From assembly GCA_937928755.1 (NCBI GenBank), contig CALEZI010000010.1:1-41849 (forward strand): a stretch of DNA of 41,849 nt, given 5' to 3'. The stretch comes from an uncultured Rhodanobacteraceae bacterium (GTDB taxonomy: Bacteria; Pseudomonadota; Gammaproteobacteria; Xanthomonadales; SZUA-5). Made by a program: the position numbers and the translations under genes. Below, one piece after another: positions 34,876-41,849 of this stretch (within the stretch, counting starts at the first letter, position 1; each line of letters starts with the position of its first letter). Under the pieces are notes generated by a model. The model saw nothing but the letters and a program-made list of their open reading frames with translations, was not told the origin of the DNA and ran no database searches.

Positions 34876-36618
34876 TTGATTCTGACTACCGATCCCATCC
34901 AGATCCGCGAACGCCCGGTGCCGCCGGTTGCGGCAGAACTGGCCAGCGTGCTTCCGATGCGGATCGCCCGCGTGTTGGCGGCTCGTGGCGTGGCTGGCGT
35001 CGACGAGATCGAGTTGCGCCTGGCCGGGCTGCGGCCACCCGTAGGACTTTCGGATCTGGCGCTCGCGGCGCGGCGGCTGGCCGATGCGATTGCCGGTGGC
35101 GAGCGCATCCTGGTGGTGGGCGACTTCGATGCCGACGGCGCCACCGGTACCGCAGTCGCCGTGCGTGGCTTGCGCCTGCTCGGCGCGCGTGATGTGCATT
35201 TTGCCGTACCTGATCGCCAGCGCCATGGCTACGGTCTGTCGCCCGGTCTGGTCGACGAGTTGTGTGCGCTGCGGCCGCGGGTGCTGGTGACGGTCGATCA
35301 GGGCACCTCGAGCATCGCCGGCGTCGAACGTGCCTGCGCCGCAGGCATCGACGTGCTGGTGACCGACCACCATCTGGCTGGCCCGCAGCTGCCGCCGGCG
35401 CTGGCCATCGTCAATCCGAATCTGGGGGCAGGTGTCCCCGGTCTGACGGCTCTCGCAGGCGTCGGCGTCGTTTTCCACCTGCTGGCGGCATTGCGCGGCG
35501 AACTGAGCCGCAGGGGAACGCTGCCGCAACCGGTACAACTGGCCGGGCTGCTCGATCTGGTCGCCCTGGGAACGGTCGCCGACCTGGTGCCGCTGGACCG
35601 TGGCAACCGTATTCTGGTGTCGGAAGGCCTGCGCCGCATCCGTGCCGGCCGCGCCAGCGCCGGTTTGTCGGCGCTGATCGAGAGCGCCGGCCGCGATTAC
35701 CGCCAGTTGCAATCCGGCGACCTCGGCTTCCAGATCGGTCCGCGTCTGAATGCCGCCGGCCGCCTCGACGACATGGCGCTGGGCATCCGCTGCCTGGTCT
35801 CCGATGACGTCGATGAGGCGCGAGAACTGGCGTCGCAACTGTCCGAGCTCAACCGCGAGCGCCGTTCGTTGCAGACCGAGATGGAAAGCGCGGCTGCGGC
35901 GATCGTCGACAAACTGCTCGCCGAGCGCAACGGAGCGCTACCGGCCGCCCTGGTGGTCGCCGACCCGGGCTGGCACGCCGGGGTGGTCGGGTTGGTGGCC
36001 AGTCGCCTCGCCGAACGCCTGCATCGACCGACGCTGGCGCTGGCCCCGGCCGCACCGGGATCGTCCGAATGGCGTGGTTCCGGTCGCTCGGTTGTCGGTT
36101 TCCACCTGCGCGACGCGCTGGTCGAACTCGATCGTCGGCAGCCGTCGATGCTGGTGCGCTTTGGTGGCCATGCGATGGCGGCAGGGCTGACCATCGATGC
36201 TCGCCATCTGGCGTCGCTGGCCGGTTGTTTCGAGGCGGTCGCCGACGGCCTGCTCGACGACGCCATGCGTACGCGCACGGTGTGGACCGATGGTCCGCTG
36301 GCGGCGAACGAGTTCACGCTGGATCTGGCGCGAGCGATCGAGGCAGCAGGTCCGTTTGGACAGGCGTTTCCGGAGCCGCTGTTCGACAACGAGTTCATCG
36401 TTCAGGGGCGGCGCGTGCTCAAGGACAAACACCTGAAGTTGCGCCTGCGCTCGTGCCAGGGCGGTGCGGTGGTCGACGCGATCTGGTTTTCGGCACCAAA
36501 GTCGATGCTCGACGAAACGCCCGGCCGGCTGCGCCTCCTCTACCAGTTGGCGGTAGAACGTTGGCAGGGCCTGGAGTCGGTCAGCGTGCAGGTGCGGCAC
36601 GGGTTCAGCGCTCTCTAG
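34876..36618 (+). CDS. recJ: Single-stranded-DNA-specific exonuclease RecJ
   Basis: A 580-residue DHH-family 5'-3' exonuclease of recombination and mismatch repair; E. coli RecJ has 577 residues. Motifs: ILVVGDFDADGATGTAVAV, VLVTDHHLAG (the DHH), LQSGDLGFQIGPRLNAAGRL, and RFGGHAMAAGLTI of the DHHA1 domain. One motif normally read VDNG is VDQG here (TVDQGTSS). It starts with TTG at 34876. The order recJ-prfB-lysS is conserved in gammaproteobacteria. The stop codon TAG provides the first two bases of the MITE-like element that follows. Confidence 0.96.
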   Translation: MILTTDPIQIRERPVPPVAAELASVLPMRIARVLAARGVAGVDEIELRLAGLRPPVGLSDLALAARRLADAIAGGERILVVGDFDADGATGTAVAVRGLRLLGARDVHFAVPDRQRHGYGLSPGLVDELCALRPRVLVTVDQGTSSIAGVERACAAGIDVLVTDHHLAGPQLPPALAIVNPNLGAGVPGLTALAGVGVVFHLLAALRGELSRRGTLPQPVQLAGLLDLVALGTVADLVPLDRGNRILVSEGLRRIRAGRASAGLSALIESAGRDYRQLQSGDLGFQIGPRLNAAGRLDDMALGIRCLVSDDVDEARELASQLSELNRERRSLQTEMESAAAAIVDKLLAERNGALPAALVVADPGWHAGVVGLVASRLAERLHRPTLALAPAAPGSSEWRGSGRSVVGFHLRDALVELDRRQPSMLVRFGGHAMAAGLTIDARHLASLAGCFEAVADGLLDDAMRTRTVWTDGPLAANEFTLDLARAIEAAGPFGQAFPEPLFDNEFIVQGRRVLKDKHLKLRLRSCQGGAVVDAIWFSAPKSMLDETPGRLRLLYQLAVERWQGLESVSVQVRHGFSAL

Positions 36619-36852
36619 TGTGGTGTCCCAGAAGTAACTTGAAGAAATTTCCGATGGATTTCGGCCCGAGGCAAGGCGCGAGAAGGGTGAAAGCCGGCTG
36701 TTTGCGCGGCATGCCGCGCGCCGGCTTGAACGCACGCAACTTGTTGCGGGCCGGGACCGAAGGTCATAGCAGGGCTATGGCGACGACGAGCAACGCAGCA
36801 TTCGGGTCGAAAGACGCGGAAATAATTCAAGGTACTTCTGGGACACCACACT
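36617..36852. mobile_element. MITE-like element with terminal inverted repeats, 236 bp
   Basis: The ends read AGTGTGGTGTCCCAGAAGTA and, inverted, TACTTCTGGGACACCACACT: 20 of 20 bases match. The similarity then continues imperfectly (ACTTGAA versus CCTTGAA, TTTCCG on both sides, TTTCGGCCCGA versus TTTCGACCCGA). It encodes no transposase. No clear target-site duplication was found. It lies between recJ and prfB and overlaps the recJ stop. Confidence 0.75.
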
Positions 36853-36853
36853 G

Positions 36854-36931
36854 GGATCCAGACTTGTCTGGATCCACAAGAGCCGACGCCGAACCTGCTG
36901 CCAACAACCAACAACCAACAACCAACAACCG
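36854..36931. repeat. Perfect hairpin followed by tandem CCAACAA heptamers
   Basis: GGATCCAGAC / GTCTGGATCC with a 2-base loop at 36854-36875, directly after the MITE-like element. About 23 bases further on, four copies of CCAACAA run from about 36900 to 36931. They sit in the leader region of prfB. Confidence 0.8.
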
Positions 36932-36971
36932 ATCTGCTGCTACCATTCGCGGTTCATTTTTTGGCGGAACC

Positions 36972-38073
36972 ATGCCCATGGAAACAAATGCGCTTTCGGC
37001 GAAGCTCGCCGACCTGCGTCAGCGCGTCGATGCGCTGAGGGGGTTTCTTTGACTTCGACAACAAGCAGGATCGACTCGACGAAGTAAGTCGAGAACTGGA
37101 AGACCCTGAGGTCTGGAACAAGCCTGAACGCGCCCAGGAACTGGGACGCGAGCGTGCGCGCCTGGAAAATGTGGTGAAGGGCCTGACCTCGCTCACCCAG
37201 AGCATCGCCGACTCCATCGACTTGCTGGAGATGATCGTCGCCGAAGACGATGCGGCCTCGCTGGCGACGCTGGAGAAGGACGTCGCCGCGATCGACGAAC
37301 AGGTCTCGCGCCTCGAATTCCAGCGCATGTTCAGCAATCCGATGGACTCGCATCCGGCGTACGTCGACATTCAGGCCGGTGCCGGTGGTACCGAGGCGCA
37401 GGACTGGGCGGAGATGCTGCTGCGCATGTACCTGCGCTGGTGCGAACGCAAGGGCTTCGCTACCGAACTACTGGAAGTCAGCGCCGGCGATGTCGCCGGG
37501 ATCAAGAGTGCGTCGTTGCGCGTCGAGGGCGATTACGCGTTCGGCTGGTTGCGCACCGAGATTGGCGTGCACCGGTTGGTGCGCATTTCGCCGTTCGACT
37601 CCAACAAGCGGCGGCATACCTCGTTCGCCTCGGTGTTCTGCGCACCGGAAGTCGACGACGAGGTCGAGATCGAGATCAATCCGGCCGACCTCAAGACCGA
37701 CGTCTACCGCTCGTCTGGCGCCGGTGGCCAGCACGTGAACAAAACCGAGTCGGCGGTGCGCATTACCCACGTGCCGACCAATACCGTGGTCGCTTGCCAG
37801 ACCGAGCGCTCGCAGCACGCCAACCGCGACCGCGCGATGAAGATGCTCAAGGCGAAGCTGTACGAGCAGGAAATGCAGCGCCGCAACGCCGAGAAGGACA
37901 AGCTCGAAGCGACAAAGAGCGAGATTGGCTGGGGTCACCAGATTCGCAGCTACGTGCTCGACGATGCGCGCATCAAGGACCTGCGCACCGGCGTCGAACG
38001 CCGCGATACGCAGACCGTGCTCGATGGCGATCTCGACGATTACGTCGAGGCGAGCCTGAAGCAGGGTTTGTAA
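36972..38073 (+). CDS. prfB: Peptide chain release factor 2, with programmed +1 frameshift
   Basis: A 366-residue RF2 that terminates translation at UGA and UAA. It is encoded in two frames: 36972-37049, then a +1 shift, then 37051-38073. The first part reads MPMETNALSAKLADL and ends LRGFL before an in-frame TGA (37050-37052). After the shift the protein continues DFDNKQDRLDEVSRELE. The peptidyl-release motif GGQ is in SSGAGGQHVNKTESAVR. The length matches E. coli RF2 (365). ATG 36978 is an alternative start two codons later. It lies between recJ and lysS, as in E. coli. Confidence 0.97.
37038..37053 (+). promoter_or_regulatory. RF2 autoregulatory frameshift site
   Basis: AGGGGG-TTT-CTT-TGA-C: an internal SD-like AGGGGG (37038-37043), slippery CTT (37047-37049) and the TGAC stop context (37050-37053). 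The spacing is identical to the E. coli prfB site. Low RF2 favours the shift to GAC, restoring RF2 synthesis. Confidence 0.97.
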
Positions 38074-38118
38074 GGTCTATCGGCGTCGGTTAGCGTCGGG
38101 CAAGCAGCATAGACGCAA

Positions 38119-38204
38119 CGTAGGTCACGTTGCTCGCGAAGCGAGCTACGTGACGTTCCTCCGTCCGTCGTCACGTAGGCCGCTGCGCGGCCAACGTGAC
38201 CTAC
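38119..38204. repeat. BIME: two inverted GTAG-type REP elements before lysS
   Basis: Unit 1: GTAG head at 38120-38123, then GTCACGT-T-GCTCGC-GAA-GCGAGC-T-ACGTGAC. Unit 2 is inverted: GTCACGT-A-GGCCGC-TGC-GCGGCC-A-ACGTGAC (38170-38200), then CTAC (38201-38204). Each stem has 13 pairs and one mismatch. The heads point outward. REP heads of this kind are recognised by RAYT transposases; none is in the window. Confidence 0.85.
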
Positions 38205-38216
38205 CAGAGCCGCACC

Positions 38217-39734
<1,518 letters not shown>

Positions 39735-40043
39735 GCGCGCCTGCCCCGACATGATCCGACCTGACGCGTCAGTATGTGACCACCCCGGAGGCGTCGCGGG
39801 CGCGGCGCGCGTTCCAACCGTGTTCGATGCGCTGGTCCGGGTCTTGCTTCAAGCTCGTCGGAGCTAGCCAGACAGTCTGAGTTTTGGGGGAGGCGCTCGC
39901 GGAGCCGTTGGCCGCGGGCGTTGTCTCGTGATGAATTCACGTTTTTCGCTAACTGGCGATTGGCATTTCGCCCGCTTTGTGCGACGTTTGTCATCACGGG
40001 TCATCGGCGACAGAAATCGCTGGCCGAAGATCAGGAGATCGTC
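39735..40043. other. Intergenic stretch between lysS and the PilZ gene
   Basis: 309 bases with no convincing gene. A perfect 12-base palindrome CTGACGCGTCAG lies at 39761-39772, and a small hairpin AGCTC / GAGCT at 39852-39865. The promoter of the PilZ gene should be in the AT-richer part near 39930-40020, but no clear boxes were assigned. Confidence 0.5.
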
Positions 40044-40484
40044 ATGAAGGTCATCAACACAAACGATTCCTTGATTTCGTATGACCGCTTCGTTAGAACT
40101 GCCGCCCGACGGCGGGGGGAAGTGTTCATGAATTCAGCAGAGCCTATGGTTCCGAAGATTGGCAAACGGCATCGGCGGATGCCGATCAACTCGGCAGTGC
40201 TGATGCTGCGCGGCGACGAGTCCTGGACGTCCGAGTTGATGGATATTTCCGCCACCGGTGTCATGGTGCGCCGTCCGGTGGACTGGATCGGTCAGCGTGG
40301 CGATCGATTCGTGCTCGACATGCTGTTCGGCGATGAGTTGAACATCCATGTGGAAGCGCGCGTCGCTCGGGTCAACGATGACGAAGTGGGCTTCGTGTTT
40401 TCGCAGATTCCGGCCGACAAAGAGACGCCGCTATGGAACCTGCTCGGTGGTTACGCCGACAGTCTTGAGATCTGGAGCGATTGA
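40044..40484 (+). CDS. PilZ-domain protein (probable c-di-GMP receptor)
   Basis: A 146-residue protein. The basic cluster KRHRR (41-45) and the DxSxxG motif DISATG (67-72) match the two c-di-GMP-binding motifs of PilZ domains, although the arginine motif is somewhat loose. The rest of the beta barrel follows (ELNIHVEARVARVNDDEVGFVFSQ in parts: ARVARVNDDEVGFVF). ATG 40044 has a good SD (AGGAG at 40033-40037, 6-base spacing). A single-domain protein like this usually relays c-di-GMP to motility or surface processes; its partner is unknown. Confidence 0.85.
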   Translation: MKVINTNDSLISYDRFVRTAARRRGEVFMNSAEPMVPKIGKRHRRMPINSAVLMLRGDESWTSELMDISATGVMVRRPVDWIGQRGDRFVLDMLFGDELNIHVEARVARVNDDEVGFVFSQIPADKETPLWNLLGGYADSLEIWSD

Positions 40485-40522
40485 CGAGGGCGTCGGTTGC
40501 CACGCGCAGGTTACAGCGCAAC

Positions 40523-40996
40523 CTACTGAAAGTAGACCAGCATTTGCCATCCGCGGATGGCACCCAGGATGCCGGCGAGGCCGAAACCCAGCGCCAGCCC
40601 CAGGCCGATGCGACCGTAGAGCACAGCCCGGTCGCCCCGTACCACAACGAAATCCCGCACCACGCGCGCGTTGACGTGCGGATAACGCTGTTCGCGGATC
40701 ACCGCCGCGGCGCCTCTGCCGATCACCACCCCGGTGATCACACCCACCAGCGCCAGCAGCACGAAGGACGCGCGCGCCAGCAATAGGAAGCGACCGGCCG
40801 CCAGATCGGCGTCGCCGGCAAGCATGCGCGCCTCGATGACGCCCAGTTCATGTTGCATGGCGGCCAGCAGCAAGGCACCGGACGCAGCCGCCAGCAGCAC
40901 GATAACCAGCGTGCGGCGGCGCTCAGCGGGATCGGCGCGGTGGATCTCGCGGAACTGCGCGCCGGATTCGGGCAGCGGCGATTGCATATCAGCCAT
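40523..40996 (-). CDS. Hypothetical inner-membrane protein
   Basis: A 157-residue protein with three likely membrane segments (about residues 29-47, TLVIVLLAAASGALLLAAM; 70-95, LLLARASFVLLALVGVITGVVIG in part; and 127-150, IGLGLALGFGLAGILGAI). The charged segment REQRYPHVNARVVRDF lies between the last two. No family is recognised. It is divergent from ccoN with about 216 bp between the starts, so it may share the oxygen-responsive control region, but this is not shown. Confidence 0.7.
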   Translation of the reverse strand: MADMQSPLPESGAQFREIHRADPAERRRTLVIVLLAAASGALLLAAMQHELGVIEARMLAGDADLAAGRFLLLARASFVLLALVGVITGVVIGRGAAAVIREQRYPHVNARVVRDFVVVRGDRAVLYGRIGLGLALGFGLAGILGAIRGWQMLVYFQ

Positions 40997-41131
40997 TTCG
41001 GCACAGCTCCAGCATCTGCAAGGTACAAATCATTGCGAAGGAGGATAGCAATCCGGCCGCCCGAAGGGCGCTGCGGGTAGACTTGGGCCCGTTTCCTGCG
41101 ACTTTGGTCGTAGCGCTCCGGCCTCCGATGA

Positions 41132-41145
41132 TTGACATCGGTCAA
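41132..41145. promoter_or_regulatory. FNR/Anr-type binding site upstream of ccoN
   Basis: TTGAC-ATCG-GTCAA is a symmetric 5-4-5 site, close to the FNR/Anr consensus TTGAT-N4-ATCAA. Its centre is about 74 bases before the ccoN ATG. cbb3 oxidase genes are commonly induced by such regulators at low oxygen. Confidence 0.7.
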
Positions 41146-41212
41146 GCTGCGATGCCGTCGACTTCTGAAAAATCGCGGTCGACCTAATCCCTAGGTATTT
41201 GGAGGCGCCCTC

Positions 41213-41849
41213 ATGGTCGAAACCTACAATGACAAGGTGGTGAAGCAATTCACCATCATGACCGTGGTCTGGGGCATCGTCGGAATGCTGGTCGGCGTGA
41301 TCATCGCCGCTCAGCTGGCGTGGCCCTGGCTCAATTTTGACATCGCGTGGCTCAGTTACGGACGGCTCAGGCCGCTGCATACCAACGCAGTGATTTTCGC
41401 CTTCGGTGGTTCGGGCTTGTTTGCGACCAGCTACTACATCGTCCAGCGGACTTGCCATGCTCGCCTCTTCAGCGATGCGCTGGCAGCGTTCACCTTCTGG
41501 GGCTGGCAACTGGTGATCGTCGCGGTTGCCGTGACTTATCCGCTGGGCATCACGCAGAGCAAGGAATACGCGGAAACCGAATGGCCGATCGACATCCTGA
41601 TCACGTTGGTCTGGGTCGCCTACGGCATCGTCTTCTTCGGCACCATCGCCAAGCGCAAGGTGCAGCACATCTATGTGGCGAACTGGTTTTTCGCGGCCTA
41701 CATCATCACCATCGCGCTGCTGCACATCGTCAACAATCTGTCGTTGCCGGTGTCGATGACCAAGTCCTACGTCATCTACTCGGGCGCGGTCGATGCGATG
41801 GTGCAGTGGTGGTACGGCCACAACGCGGTCGGCTTTTTCCTGACCGCCG
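41213..41849 (+). CDS. ccoN: cbb3-type cytochrome c oxidase subunit I (3' end beyond window)
   Basis: The first 212 codons of the catalytic subunit of a high-affinity terminal oxidase in the inner membrane. It opens MVETYNDKVVKQFTIMTVVWG with the first membrane helix. The low-spin haem b ligand His56 is in SYGRLRPLHTNAVIFAFGG (in parts: RLRPLHTNAVIFAFGG). The VQWWYGHNAVGFFLTA stretch at the cut end carries the conserved WWYGHNAVGFF of CcoN. The start has GGAGG 7 bases upstream (41201-41205). The rest of ccoN and presumably ccoOQP lie to the right. Confidence 0.96.
   Translation, partial: MVETYNDKVVKQFTIMTVVWGIVGMLVGVIIAAQLAWPWLNFDIAWLSYGRLRPLHTNAVIFAFGGSGLFATSYYIVQRTCHARLFSDALAAFTFWGWQLVIVAVAVTYPLGITQSKEYAETEWPIDILITLVWVAYGIVFFGTIAKRKVQHIYVANWFFAAYIITIALLHIVNNLSLPVSMTKSYVIYSGAVDAMVQWWYGHNAVGFFLTA

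Noticed and set aside
32440..35838. 1132-codon open frame antisense to the M36 protease end, the octaheme cytochrome and recJ
   Set aside because: It crosses three plus-strand genes with clear catalytic or haem motifs and has no family features itself.
36897..36935. CCAACAA repeats as a CRISPR array
   Set aside because: Units are 7 bases long and directly abutting, with no spacers and no cas genes.
39957..39980. Sigma-54 promoter before the PilZ gene (GG...GC 12 bases apart)
   Set aside because: The dinucleotide spacing fits, but the -12 element lacks TT before GC and the -24 element matches only TTGGCA.

Overview
The window is a dense, high-GC chromosomal segment of a gammaproteobacterium. 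Gene content and order (recJ-prfB-lysS, hrcA-grpE-dnaK-dnaJ-dapB, smpB/ratA-rnfH/bamE/fur/recN) and the style of the secreted proteins point to the Xanthomonadales/Lysobacterales (Rhodanobacteraceae-like), but no 16S rRNA is present to prove it. Almost everything is vertical housekeeping sequence. The accessory part is limited to a pair of ParB/HTH-like genes, two secreted metalloprotease loci, an octaheme cytochrome and several intergenic repeat families.

Layout. 1-3500: 5'-truncated fused B12-dependent acyl-CoA mutase (IcmF type). 3616-4607: two overlapping HTH genes beside the tmRNA gene ssrA (4903-5254, minus). 5458-9143: amidase, smpB divergent from ratA-rnfH, bamE, fur. 9144-16182: recN, then the heat-shock cluster hrcA-grpE-dnaK-dnaJ with three sigma-32-like promoters. 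16244-20776: dapB, a VOC protein, a DUF2062 membrane protein and GNAT acetyltransferase pair, and a coupled aminotransferase plus omega-amidase. 20819-25041: a small conserved protein, a very large DUF349 protein and a TraB-family membrane protein. 25423-27679: agmatine-to-putrescine operon (aguA, aguB) with a small exported protein. 27927-32695: rpmJ and two divergent secreted protease loci. 32803-34737: octaheme cytochrome c. 34876-39734: recJ, prfB (with a programmed +1 frameshift) and lysS. 40044-41849: PilZ protein, a small membrane protein, and the start of ccoN (cbb3 oxidase) behind an FNR/Anr-type site.

Functional links. tmRNA and SmpB form the trans-translation system and lie 1.6 kb apart. 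HrcA, GrpE, DnaK and DnaJ form the Hsp70 regulatory and chaperone set. The aminotransferase and YafV-like omega-amidase fit glutamine-dependent transamination of 2-oxo-4-methylthiobutyrate followed by ketoglutaramate disposal. AguA and AguB convert agmatine to putrescine. The two protease loci share PA domains, HExxH zinc sites and a similar C-terminal GFE tail.

The most interesting unexplained structure is intergenic. There are two cases of short tandem repeats facing their own inverted copies (14941-15050 and 25113-25362), a 236-bp MITE-like element with terminal inverted repeats between recJ and prfB, REP/BIME elements of GTAG and GGAG types (one reaching into the recN reading frame), and perfect palindromes beside the HTH pair. 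No CRISPR array, tRNA, intact insertion sequence or prophage was seen.
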